From the NCBI GenBank assembly GCA_008973525.1, contig WACJ01000405.1:496001-560000 (forward strand): a stretch of 64,000 nucleotides of DNA, in the 5' to 3' direction. Below are positions 34,611 to 43,512 of this stretch, in pieces. A model generated the notes under the pieces. It made no database searches, was not told the origin of the DNA, and saw nothing but the letters and a program-made list of their open reading frames with translations. A program made the translations under genes and the position numbers. The first letter of the stretch is position 1. Each line of letters starts with the position of its first letter. Source of the stretch: Stenopsyche tienmushanensis. Lineage: Eukaryota; Arthropoda; Insecta; Trichoptera; Stenopsychidae.

Positions 34611-34728
34611 GCCAACGACACGCGGTGTTCCCAAGCGGTCACCCATCCAAGTACTGACCGCGCCCAATGTTGCTTAACTTCGGTGATCGGACGAGAACCG
34701 GTGCTTTCAACGTAGTATGGTCGTTGGC
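34611..34728 (-). rRNA. 5S rRNA: 5S ribosomal RNA, array 2 copy 22
   Basis: Full length, consensus. Terminator T5; upstream spacer W (gttccaccttgc). Confidence 0.97.
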
Positions 34729-34844
34729 GATAGCGAGAGTCACCAGACGTCATCTCGATCGCCACTAGTGTTCCACCTTGCAAAAAAAAAATATATCAGG
34801 TCCGTGCAAATGCGAAGAGGCTTGGCGGCAAAAAGAGGGATTGG

Positions 34845-34962
34845 GCCAACGACACGCGGTGTTCCCAAGCGGTCACCCATCCAAGTACTGACCGCGCCCA
34901 ATGTTGCTTAACTTCGGTGATCGGACGAGAACCGGTGCTTTCAACGTAGTATGGTCGTTGGC
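34845..34962 (-). rRNA. 5S rRNA: 5S ribosomal RNA, array 2 copy 23
   Basis: Full length, consensus. Terminator T5; upstream spacer U with a longer A-run. Confidence 0.97.
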
Positions 34963-35078
34963 GATAGCGAGAGTCACCAGACGTCATCTCGATCGCCACT
35001 AGTGTTCAACTTGCAAAAAAAAAATATATTCAGGTCCGTGCAAATGCGAAGAGGCTTGGCGGCAAAAAGAGGGATTGG

Positions 35079-35196
35079 GCCAACGACACGCGGTGTTCCC
35101 AAGCGGTCACCCATCCAAGTACTGACCGCGCCCAATGTTGCTTAACTTCGGTGATCGGACGAGAACCGGTGCTTTCAACGTAGTATGGTCGTTGGC
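35079..35196 (-). rRNA. 5S rRNA: 5S ribosomal RNA, array 2 copy 24
   Basis: Full length, consensus. Terminator T5; upstream spacer S. Confidence 0.97.
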
Positions 35197-35310
35197 GATA
35201 GCGAGAGTCACCCGACGTCATCTCGATCGCCACTAGTGCCCACCTTGCAAAAAAAATATATTCAGGTCCGTGCAAATGCGAAGAGGCTTGGCGGCAAAAA
35301 GAGGGATTGG

Positions 35311-35428
35311 GCCAACGACACGCGGTGTTCCCAAGCGGTCACCCATCCAAGTACTGACCGCGCCCAATGTTGCTTAACTTCGGTGATCGGACGAGAACCG
35401 GTGCTTTCAACGTAGTATGGTCGTTGGC
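35311..35428 (-). rRNA. 5S rRNA: 5S ribosomal RNA, array 2 copy 25
   Basis: Full length, consensus. Terminator T5; upstream spacer R2 with accagacg. Confidence 0.97.
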
Positions 35429-35543
35429 GATAGCGAGAGTCACCAGACGTCATCTCGATCGCCACTAGTGTTCAACTTGCAAAAAAAAAAATATACAGGC
35501 CAGTGCAAATGCGAAGAGGCTTGGCGGCAAAAAGAGAGATTGG

Positions 35544-35661
35544 GCCAACGACACGCGGTGTTCCCAAGCGGTCACCCATCCAAGTACTGACCGCGCCCAA
35601 TGTTGCTTAACTTCGGTGATCGGACGAGAACCGGTGCTTTCAACGTAGTATGGTCGTTGGC
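35544..35661 (-). rRNA. 5S rRNA: 5S ribosomal RNA, array 2 copy 26
   Basis: Full length, consensus. Terminator T5; upstream spacer S. Confidence 0.97.
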
Positions 35662-35776
35662 GATAGCGAGAGTCACCCGACGTCATCTCGATCGCCACTA
35701 GTGCCCACCTTGCAAAAAAAATATATTCAGGTCCGTGCAAATGCGAAGAGGCTTGGCGGCAAAAGAGAGGGATTGG

Positions 35777-35894
35777 GCCAACGACACGCGGTGTTCCCAA
35801 GCGGTCACCCATCCAAGTACTGACCGCGCCCAATGTTGCTTAACTTCGGTGATCGGACGAGAACCGGTGCTTTCAACGTAGTATGGTCGTTGGC
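35777..35894 (-). rRNA. 5S rRNA: 5S ribosomal RNA, array 2 copy 27
   Basis: Full length, consensus. Terminator T4; upstream spacer W with accagacg. Confidence 0.97.
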
Positions 35895-36010
35895 GATAGC
35901 GAGAGTCACCAGACGTCATCTCGATCGCCACTAGTGTTCCACCTTGCAAAAAAAAATATATCAGGTCCAGTGCAAATGCGAAGAGGCTTGGCGGCAAAAA
36001 GAGGGATTGG

Positions 36011-36128
36011 GCCAACGACACGCGGTGTTCCCAAGCGGTCACCCATCCAAGTACTGACCGCGCCCAATGTTGCTTAACTTCGGTGATCGGACGAGAACCG
36101 GTGCTTTCAACGTAGTATGGTCGTTGGC
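36011..36128 (-). rRNA. 5S rRNA: 5S ribosomal RNA, array 2 copy 28
   Basis: Full length, consensus. Terminator T5; upstream spacer U-like with an extra C (gttccaacttgc). Confidence 0.97.
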
Positions 36129-36245
36129 GATAGCGAGAGTCACCCGACGTCATCTCGATCGCCACTAGTGTTCCAACTTGCAAAAAAAAATATATTCAGG
36201 TCCGTGCAAATGCGAAGAGGCTTGGCGGCAAAAGAGAGGGATTGG

Positions 36246-36363
36246 GCCAACGACACGCGGTGTTCCCAAGCGGTCACCCATCCAAGTACTGACCGCGCCC
36301 AATGTTGCTTAACTTCGGTGATCGGACGAGAACCGGTGCTTTCAACGTAGTATGGTCGTTGGC
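36246..36363 (-). rRNA. 5S rRNA: 5S ribosomal RNA, array 2 copy 29
   Basis: Full length, consensus. Terminator T4; upstream spacer S, gtgtcccacc subtype. Confidence 0.97.
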
Positions 36364-36478
36364 GATAGCGAGAGTCACCCGACGTCATCTCGATCGCCAC
36401 TAGTGTCCCACCTTGCAAAAAAAATATATTCAGGTCCGTGCAAATGCGAAGAGGCTTGGCGGCAAAAAGAGGGATTGG

Positions 36479-36596
36479 GCCAACGACACGCGGTGTTCCC
36501 AAGCGGTCACCCATCCAAGTACTGACCGCGCCCAATGTTGCTTAACTTCGGTGATCGGACGAGAACCGGTGCTTTCAACGTAGTATGGTCGTTGGC
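36479..36596 (-). rRNA. 5S rRNA: 5S ribosomal RNA, array 2 copy 30
   Basis: Full length, consensus. Terminator T5; upstream spacer S with accagacg. Confidence 0.97.
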
Positions 36597-36710
36597 GATA
36601 GCGAGAGTCACCAGACGTCATCTCGATCGCCACTAGTGCCCACCTTGCAAAAAAAATATATTCAGGTCCGTGCAAATGCGAAGAGGCTTGGCGGCAAAAA
36701 GAGGGATTGG

Positions 36711-36828
36711 GCCAACGACACGCGGTGTTCCCAAGCGGTCACCCATCCAAGTACTGACCGCGCCCAATGTTGCTTAACTTCGGTGATCGGACGAGAACCG
36801 GTGCTTTCAACGTAGTATGGTCGTTGGC
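36711..36828 (-). rRNA. 5S rRNA: 5S ribosomal RNA, array 2 copy 31
   Basis: Full length, consensus. Terminator T5; upstream spacer S. Confidence 0.97.
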
Positions 36829-36942
36829 GATAGCGAGAGTCACCCGACGTCATCTCGATCGCCACTAGTGCCCACCTTGCAAAAAAAATATATTCAGGTC
36901 CGTGCAAATGCGAAGAGGCTTGGCGGCAAAAAGAGGGATTGG

Positions 36943-37060
36943 GCCAACGACACGCGGTGTTCCCAAGCGGTCACCCATCCAAGTACTGACCGCGCCCAAT
37001 GTTGCTTAACTTCGGTGATCGGACGAGAACCGGTGCTTTCAACGTAGTATGGTCGTTGGC
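36943..37060 (-). rRNA. 5S rRNA: 5S ribosomal RNA, array 2 copy 32
   Basis: Full length, consensus. Terminator T5; upstream spacer S, gtgtccacc subtype. Confidence 0.97.
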
Positions 37061-37175
37061 GATAGCGAGAGTCACCCGACGTCATCTCGATCGCCACTAG
37101 TGTCCACCTTGCAAAAAAAATATATTCAGGTCCGTGCAAATGCGAAGAGGCTTGGCGGCAAAAGAGAGGGATTGG

Positions 37176-37293
37176 GCCAACGACACGCGGTGTTCCCAAG
37201 CGGTCACCCATCCAAGTACTGACCGCGCCCAATGTTGCTTAACTTCGGTGATCGGACGAGAACCGGTGCTTTCAACGTAGTATGGTCGTTGGC
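37176..37293 (-). rRNA. 5S rRNA: 5S ribosomal RNA, array 2 copy 33
   Basis: Full length, consensus. Terminator T4; 2-bp deletion in the upstream block; upstream spacer U. Confidence 0.97.
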
Positions 37294-37405
37294 GATAGCG
37301 AGTCACCCGACGTCATCTCGATCGCCACTAGTGTTCAACTTGCAAAAAAAATATATTCAGGTCCGTGCAAATGCGAAGAGGCTTGGCGGCAAAAAGAGGG
37401 ATTGG

Positions 37406-37523
37406 GCCAACGACACGCGGTGTTCCCAAGCGGTCACCCATCCAAGTACTGACCGCGCCCAATGTTGCTTAACTTCGGTGATCGGACGAGAACCGGTGCT
37501 TTCAACGTAGTATGGTCGTTGGC
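37406..37523 (-). rRNA. 5S rRNA: 5S ribosomal RNA, array 2 copy 34
   Basis: Full length, consensus. Terminator T5; upstream spacer S with accagacg. Confidence 0.97.
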
Positions 37524-37637
37524 GATAGCGAGAGTCACCAGACGTCATCTCGATCGCCACTAGTGCCCACCTTGCAAAAAAAATATATTCAGGTCCGTGC
37601 AAATGCGAAGAGGCTTGGCGGCAAAAAGAGGGATTGG

Positions 37638-37755
37638 GCCAACGACACGCGGTGTTCCCAAGCGGTCACCCATCCAAGTACTGACCGCGCCCAATGTTGC
37701 TTAACTTCGGTGATCGGACGAGAACCGGTGCTTTCAACGTAGTATGGTCGTTGGC
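37638..37755 (-). rRNA. 5S rRNA: 5S ribosomal RNA, array 2 copy 35
   Basis: Full length, consensus. Terminator T5; upstream spacer R2 with accagacg. Confidence 0.97.
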
Positions 37756-37870
37756 GATAGCGAGAGTCACCAGACGTCATCTCGATCGCCACTAGTGTTC
37801 AACTTGCAAAAAAAAAAATATACAGGCCAGTGCAAATGCGAAGAGGCTTGGCGGCAAAAAGAGAGATTGG

Positions 37871-37988
37871 GCCAACGACACGCGGTGTTCCCAAGCGGTC
37901 ACCCATCCAAGTACTGACCGCGCCCAATGTTGCTTAACTTCGGTGATCGGACGAGAACCGGTGCTTTCAACGTAGTATGGTCGTTGGC
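37871..37988 (-). rRNA. 5S rRNA: 5S ribosomal RNA, array 2 copy 36
   Basis: Full length, consensus. Terminator T5; upstream spacer S. Confidence 0.97.
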
Positions 37989-38102
37989 GATAGCGAGAGT
38001 CACCCGACGTCATCTCGATCGCCACTAGTGCCCACCTTGCAAAAAAAATATATTCAGGTCCGTGCAAATGCGAAGAGGCTTGGCGGCAAAGAGAGGGATT
38101 GG

Positions 38103-38220
38103 GCCAACGACACGCGGTGTTCCCAAGCGGTCACCCATCCAAGTACTGACCGCGCCCAATGTTGCTTAACTTCGGTGATCGGACGAGAACCGGTGCTTTC
38201 AACGTAGTATGGTCGTTGGC
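38103..38220 (-). rRNA. 5S rRNA: 5S ribosomal RNA, array 2 copy 37
   Basis: Full length, consensus. The proximal terminator is only T3, and the 2-bp deletion is present in the upstream block, as in copy 8. Upstream spacer U. Confidence 0.95.
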
Positions 38221-38332
38221 GATAGCGAGTCACCCGACGTCATCTCGATCGCCACTAGTGTTCAACTTGCAAAAAAAATATATTCAGGTCCGTGCAAATG
38301 CGAAGAGGCTTGGCGGCAAAAAGAGGGATTGG

Positions 38333-38450
38333 GCCAACGACACGCGGTGTTCCCAAGCGGTCACCCATCCAAGTACTGACCGCGCCCAATGTTGCTTAAC
38401 TTCGGTGATCGGACGAGAACCGGTGCTTTCAACGTAGTATGGTCGTTGGC
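38333..38450 (-). rRNA. 5S rRNA: 5S ribosomal RNA, array 2 copy 38
   Basis: Full length, consensus. Terminator T5; upstream spacer S with accagacg. Confidence 0.97.
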
Positions 38451-38564
38451 GATAGCGAGAGTCACCAGACGTCATCTCGATCGCCACTAGTGCCCACCTT
38501 GCAAAAAAAATATATTCAGGTCCGTGCAAATGCGAAGAGGCTTGGCGGCAAAAAGAGGGATTGG

Positions 38565-38682
38565 GCCAACGACACGCGGTGTTCCCAAGCGGTCACCCAT
38601 CCAAGTACTGACCGCGCCCAATGTTGCTTAACTTCGGTGATCGGACGAGAACCGGTGCTTTCAACGTAGTATGGTCGTTGGC
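38565..38682 (-). rRNA. 5S rRNA: 5S ribosomal RNA, array 2 copy 39
   Basis: Last full copy of the array, consensus. Terminator T5; upstream spacer R2 with accagacg. Confidence 0.97.
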
Positions 38683-38797
38683 GATAGCGAGAGTCACCAG
38701 ACGTCATCTCGATCGCCACTAGTGTTCAACTTGCAAAAAAAAAAATATACAGGCCAGTGCAAATGCGAAGAGGCTTGGCGGCAAAAAGAGAGATTGG

Positions 38798-38820
38798 GCC
38801 AACGACACGCGGTGTTCCCA
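38798..38820 (-). pseudogene. 5S rRNA 3' end fragment at array 2 right edge
   Basis: Only the last 23 nt of a 5S gene remain, unmutated, with an intact T5 run and spacer on the left. Homology stops sharply at 38820, where unrelated sequence (cacatgtac) begins. A clean break with no decay suggests a recent rearrangement. Confidence 0.9.
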
Positions 38821-40647
38821 CACATGTACATTTTACACGTTTTTTTTTAATTAATCACATTAATATGGTCAATTTTCTCTATGTATACGTCTTTCATTTC
38901 AAAGGTAAATCATTGCTTGAGGTATGGAAGTTTTTTTTTTTTTGAATCTTATTTTTTTCACATCTTGGTTCTATTTTGTAGATGTAATTACTCTTCAGTC
39001 TTTTTGTTTTATGGATTAAGGCTGATTTTTTTTCGTTCATTCCTCATCATCATAAACGGTCTCGCTGAGACTCATTTGAGCAATTGCGTAGATGTTTTGA
39101 AAAATGATTCCAATTTGTCACATGAATATAGGCTTATGTCATCAGCAAACACAACAATTTATCAGCCAAGACTCGTCTCTTTCGGATGCTCGTTTATCAA
39201 ATTATGTGAATTGAAAAAAGCGGCCAAGTCGCACTTTTCAAACTTTCTCCCTTACTGTCATCCGGTCATGACTTAAACAAATTGAACTAATATTTCCTGG
39301 ACCTTCGATTCCGCAAAAAAAATCTTGATCGCCGTTCGACAACAAAGTTTTTGTCCCTTGTCATAATTCTAAAACTGCACACGCGTTACTTTGGAAAAAC
39401 GTCTACATTGCTCACAAGCTGGTCTGATTCCAGCCAGCGTGGAAGTAGTTTGAACGAATCTGTGTGATATTTGATATGATATATTTTTTAATTATACTTT
39501 ACAATTTTTATTAAACAGTTATGAAATAAGTTTAGCAATATACTCCCATTTAAGCTATTTAAGCCGATACTGAAAGCGATGTTTTTAAAATTTATGACAT
39601 TGTAGAATTTATTACCTAGCTGAAATACCATGAAAACTGATACCTCTGATCATTGCCTTCCCCTAGCTCGAAACATTGTAACTTTGACAGTTTGACGTTA
39701 GTATCACAGTTGACGGAGGTTCTGGAAGATACTGTTTTAAGTGGATCTTCTTGTATCACCTCCCTACTGTATAGAAGGGACACCTCAAATAGCCATCTAA
39801 TTCATTAACTGTGTTTTAATTCCAATAAAATATCAATATTCAAGGAGAAATCTTTCTAAAAAAAACCTAAATTTGCTGAAGGTATCATTCAGGATCATTT
39901 AGCGAAAAATAATATTACAAGTAAGCTTACAATATTTATATTTTCTAGATAAAGGATTAATAATTTAATGCAAATGCAATTTTCTTAAGTCATTGAACTA
40001 ACTCAGGTCGAATTTTTCTCCCCCAACGTTTCATGAAATATTAATAAAGTTCATGAATAAATAATTAAATTACAAGCGATTTTTTTAATTAGAAACATAA
40101 CACCCGCTGCTATTTTTACCTTTGTTGTATTTACAACGCATTAAGGGCTTGTGCTTAAAAGGGAGAGCGTTAAATTCATTATTTGCTTTGCGAACAGGAA
40201 TACTCTAAAAGGTTTCAAAAACTTTTTCTTGTTTTCGCTAGAGTTTTCCTCAGTAAAATCCCTTTCCTGTGTTTAAATATTTCTTTATTCTACCTGTTGT
40301 TGTTGTTGTTTATTTGAAGGAGTAAAAATTGATTGTGTAATAATTTCAGGATAGAATTTTTTATTGCTTGTAACACAAAATTTTATTCGACTCAGTTTGC
40401 CCAAATACATGAGTCATACAATTTGTTTTCGTTTACTATAGATAAAATTGAACTACTAAATTTTTTCAAGTACACTCTCAATGAACGTGAAAAAAACACA
40501 ATTGCTTTAAACATGCAAGAAAGTAAATTTCTCTCCGGCAGATGGTTGTAAAGCGAGAAAAAATCGTGCGTGCTACCTCTACTGTGATTGTGTTTATACA
40601 TGTAATTAAACAAGCACAAAACTAGCAGCGCACCTATTTATTATATA
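38821..40647. other. Gap between divergent 5S arrays
   Basis: A+T-rich sequence separating the 5' sides of arrays 2 and 3. Apart from the possible reverse-transcriptase relic listed separately and a short (TTG)n tract at 40295-40310, no feature is recognised. An open plus-strand frame of 131 codons (38881-39276) overlaps the relic in antisense and shows no domain. Confidence 0.5.
39010..39260 (-). pseudogene. Possible non-LTR reverse transcriptase fragment
   Basis: Minus-strand translation contains IVVFADDISLYSCDKLESFF, with FADD at 39138-39149, then TSTQLLK and VSAR. The order FADD, S.Y, D..LE, LL..VS matches the catalytic YxDD region and following helix of Jockey-type non-LTR reverse transcriptases. 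Stop codons flank the segment on both sides and no other RT block is seen. The match is short, so chance resemblance remains possible. Confidence 0.4.
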
Positions 40648-41168
40648 CAGGTGGACCTCGACTTTAGCACATGATATTTTCCTGACAATGTGTGCGATAG
40701 TTAAATGTTTGAAAGTAGAGGGATGTAAAGAAAAAACACCAAAAATTGTTCTTTAAAATTTTTGTTTATTAAAAATTACTAGCTAATTACATGCTAAATA
40801 AAAAAGATATTTTCTCAATGAACTTGTCAAGAGTTACATAGTTGTATTTTACGTCTATTTTTTCTTCATAGAGAGTAACATGCAGTACTATTATGGATCG
40901 CCCTACGCACTTGAGATATGCGTTCACCTTTGGGATCACATTCTTCCATTATATTCAAAAATGTATCGAGATGCGTAAAAGCTTCTTTCATAGTTTTTAT
41001 TGTAAAGGTCTTGAAGGCTACTTCTGATTCTTCATCCTCACTTTCCATTTCTATACCATTTTCGGTCTCTTGTCGGCCTATTGTCGGTTCTATATAAGAT
41101 TCAATCATCTCATTAACATCTTCACTGTTAACATCTAGGTTTAGTTGGTTTAGATGTGTGTGGTTTCT
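40648..41168 (-). pseudogene. Tigger (pogo-superfamily) transposase C-terminal relic with 3' TIR
   Basis: The left end starts CAGGTGGACCTCGACTTTAG right after TA (40646-40647), a Tigger-type inverted repeat with its usual follow-on (tgtgtgcgatagttaaatg). On the minus strand 40866-41160 encodes a Tigger-like tail: LDVNSEDVNEMIES, an acidic stretch (ESEDEESE), then FTIKTMKEAFTHLDTFL and ERISQVRRAIHNSTACYSL before a stop. This matches the C-terminal region after the DDE domain in Tigger/CENP-B-like transposases. The catalytic domain and the other terminus are missing; the fragment ends where 5S spacer begins. The frame is open to the break, so the loss may be recent. Confidence 0.75.
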
Positions 41169-41194
41169 GATGACGTCGGGTGACTCTCACTATT

Positions 41195-41312
41195 GCCAAC
41201 GACCATACTACGTTGAAAGCACCGGTTCTCGTCCGATCACCGAAGTTAAGCAACATTGGGCGCGGTCAGTACTTGGATGGGTGACCGCTTGGGAACACCG
41301 CGTGTCGTTGGC
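41195..41312 (+). rRNA. 5S rRNA: 5S ribosomal RNA, array 3 copy 1
   Basis: Full length, consensus with C40. Its upstream block has changes at the edge (cactattgcc). The spacer after it is a degenerate S form. Confidence 0.96.
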
Positions 41313-41427
41313 CCAATCTCTCTTTTTGTCGCAAAACCTCTTCGCGTGTGCAAGGACCTGAATATATTTTTTGTAGCAAGGTGGGCACTAGTGGTGATCG
41401 AGATAACGTCGGGTGACTCTCGCTATC

Positions 41428-41545
41428 GCCAACGACCATACTACGTTGAAAGCACCGGTTCTCGTCCGATCACCGAAGTTAAGCAACATTGGGCGCGGTC
41501 AGTACTTTGATGGGTGACCGCTTGGGAACACCGCGTGTCGTTGGC
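41428..41545 (+). rRNA. 5S rRNA: 5S ribosomal RNA, array 3 copy 2 (variant)
   Basis: Full length, C40, with G81-to-T in box C, the same change as array 2 copy 3. The upstream block reads agataacgtc, losing the TGACGTC heptamer. Activity is doubtful. Confidence 0.92.
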
Positions 41546-41659
41546 CCAATCTCTCTTTTTGTTGCAAAACGTCTTGGCGTGTGCAAGGATCTGAATATAT
41601 TTTTTTTGCAAGTCGGACACTGGTGGCGATCGAGATGACGTCGGGTGACTCTCGCTATC

Positions 41660-41777
41660 GCCAACGACCATACTACGTTGAAAGCACCGGTTCTCGTCTG
41701 ATCACCGAAGTTAAGCAACATTGGGCGCGGTCAGTACTTGGATGGGTGACCGCTTGGGAACACCGCGTGTCGTTGGC
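41660..41777 (+). rRNA. 5S rRNA: 5S ribosomal RNA, array 3 copy 3
   Basis: Full length, first T40 copy. Followed by a Q-like spacer. Confidence 0.97.
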
Positions 41778-41890
41778 CCAATCTCTCTTTTTGTCGCAAA
41801 ACCTCTTGGCGTGTGCAAGGATTTGAATATATTTTTTTGCAAGTCGGACACTGGTGGCGATCGAGATGACGTCGGGTGACTCTCGCTATC

Positions 41891-42008
41891 GCCAACGACC
41901 ATACTACGTTGAAAGCACCGGTTCTCGTCTGATCACCGAAGTTAAGCAACATTGGGCGCGGTCAGTACTTGGATGGGTGACCGCTTGGGAACACCGCGTG
42001 TCGTTGGC
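41891..42008 (+). rRNA. 5S rRNA: 5S ribosomal RNA, array 3 copy 4
   Basis: Full length, T40. Followed by an S-like spacer. Confidence 0.97.
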
Positions 42009-42123
42009 CCAATCCCTCTTTTTGCCGCCAAGCCTCTTAGCATTTGCACGGACCTGAATACATTTTTTGTTGCAAGGTGGGCACTAGTGGCGATCGAGAT
42101 GACGTCGGGTGACTCTCGCTATC

Positions 42124-42241
42124 GCCAACGACCATACTACGTTGAAAGCACCGGTTCTCGTCTGATCACCGAAGTTAAGCAACATTGGGCGCGGTCAGTA
42201 CTTGGATGGGTGACCGCTTGGGAACACCGCGTGTCGTTGGC
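42124..42241 (+). rRNA. 5S rRNA: 5S ribosomal RNA, array 3 copy 5
   Basis: Full length, T40. Followed by a Q-like spacer, repeating copy 3. Confidence 0.97.
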
Positions 42242-42354
42242 CCAATCTCTCTTTTTGTCGCAAAACCTCTTGGCGTGTGCAAGGATTTGAATATATTTTT
42301 TTGCAAGTCGGACACTGGTGGCGATCGAGATGACGTCGGGTGACTCTCGCTATC

Positions 42355-42472
42355 GCCAACGACCATACTACGTTGAAAGCACCGGTTCTCGTCTGATCAC
42401 CGAAGTTAAGCAACATTGGGCGCGGTCAGTACTTGGATGGGTGACCGCTTGGGAACACCGCGTGTCGTTGGC
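42355..42472 (+). rRNA. 5S rRNA: 5S ribosomal RNA, array 3 copy 6
   Basis: Full length, T40. Followed by an S-like spacer, repeating copy 4. Confidence 0.97.
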
Positions 42473-42587
42473 CCAATCCCTCTTTTTGCCGCCAAGCCTC
42501 TTAGCATTTGCACGGACCTGAATACATTTTTTGTTGCAAGGTGGGCACTAGTGGCGATCGAGATGACGTCGGGTGACTCTCGCTATC

Positions 42588-42705
42588 GCCAACGACCATA
42601 CTACGTTGAAAGCACCGGTTCTCGTCTGATCACCGAAGTTAAGCAACATTGGGCGCGGTCAGTACTTGGATGGGTGACCGCTTGGGAACACCGCGTGTCG
42701 TTGGC
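42588..42705 (+). rRNA. 5S rRNA: 5S ribosomal RNA, array 3 copy 7
   Basis: Full length, T40. S-like spacers on both sides. Confidence 0.97.
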
Positions 42706-42820
42706 CCAATCCCTCTTTTTGCCGCCAAGCCTCTTAGCATTTGCACGGACCTGAATACATTTTTTGTTGCAAGGTGGGCACTAGTGGCGATCGAGATGAC
42801 GTCGGGTGACTCTCGCTATC

Positions 42821-42938
42821 GCCAACGACCATACTACGTTGAAAGCACCGGTTCTCGTCTGATCACCGAAGTTAAGCAACATTGGGCGCGGTCAGTACTT
42901 GGATGGGTGACCGCTTGGGAACACCGCGTGTCGTTGGC
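42821..42938 (+). rRNA. 5S rRNA: 5S ribosomal RNA, array 3 copy 8
   Basis: Full length, T40. S-like spacers on both sides. Confidence 0.97.
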
Positions 42939-43053
42939 CCAATCCCTCTTTTTGCCGCCAAGCCTCTTAGCATTTGCACGGACCTGAATACATTTTTTGT
43001 TGCAAGGTGGGCACTAGTGGCGATCGAGATGACGTCGGGTGACTCTCGCTATC

Positions 43054-43171
43054 GTCAACGACCATACTACGTTGAAAGCACCGGTTCTCGTCTGATCACC
43101 GAAGTTAAGCAACATTGGGCGCGGTCAGTACTTGGATGGGTGACCGCTTGGGAACACCGCGTGTCGTTGGC
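43054..43171 (+). rRNA. 5S rRNA: 5S ribosomal RNA, array 3 copy 9 (variant)
   Basis: Full length, T40, with C2-to-T. In helix I this gives a U-G wobble in place of C2-G117, which is tolerable. Confidence 0.95.
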
Positions 43172-43286
43172 CCAATCCCTCTTTTTGCCGCCAAGCCTCT
43201 TAGCATTTGCACGGACCTGAATACATTTTTTGTTGCAAGGTGGGCACTAGTGGCGATCGAGATGACGTCGGGTGACTCTCGCTATC

Positions 43287-43404
43287 GCCAACGATCATAC
43301 TACGTTGAAAGCACCGGTTCTCGTCTGATCACCGAAGTTAAGCAACATTGGGCGCGGTCAGTACTTGGATGGGTGACCGCTTGGGAACACCGCGTGTCGT
43401 TGGC
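43287..43404 (+). rRNA. 5S rRNA: 5S ribosomal RNA, array 3 copy 10 (variant)
   Basis: Full length, T40, with C9-to-T giving a U-G wobble at the end of helix I. It keeps a T5 terminator, but the spacer beyond decays quickly. Confidence 0.95.
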
Positions 43405-43512
43405 CCAATCTCTCTTTTTGCCGCAAAACCTTTTCGCATATGCACGGACCTGAAGATATTTTTTATTACTAGTTATTTATACGAGTCCATCATGTTCGCC
43501 TCAGTTGATTAT

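Larger units (their letters stand above)
29628..38820 (-). repeat. 5S rDNA tandem array 2 (39 full genes)
   Basis: Thirty-nine full 5S genes repeat at a mean of 232.6 bp, all transcribed leftward, with a decayed spacer at the left edge (29628-29700) and an abruptly cut copy at the right edge. Apart from copies 1 and 3, every gene reads C40, T52, A61. Spacers: S (gtgcccaccttgc, ggtccgtgcaaatg, with gtgtcc/gtgtccc subtypes); R2 (gtgttcaacttgc, ggccagtgcaaatg); U (gtgttcaacttgc, ggtccgtgcaaatg, an S/R2 hybrid); V and W (atatcagg forms). Many units read accagacgtcat where array 1 reads acccgacgtcat. The proximal terminator is T5, T4 or T3 depending on the copy. Confidence 0.97.

Noticed and set aside
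38881..39276. Open plus-strand frame of 131 codons next to array 2.
   Set aside because: Low-complexity Phe-rich start encoded by T-runs, no domain, and the better match in this region is a reverse-transcriptase-like segment on the opposite strand.
4759..43453. Dozens of open frames of 60-161 codons repeating every 232 bp on both strands, with translations containing GDSESHPTSS or WARSVLGWVTAWEHR.
   Set aside because: They are translations of the 5S rRNA gene and spacer in several frames. Both strands are open at once, the frames cross gene-spacer limits, and the DNA matches 5S rRNA throughout. They are not a multigene protein family.
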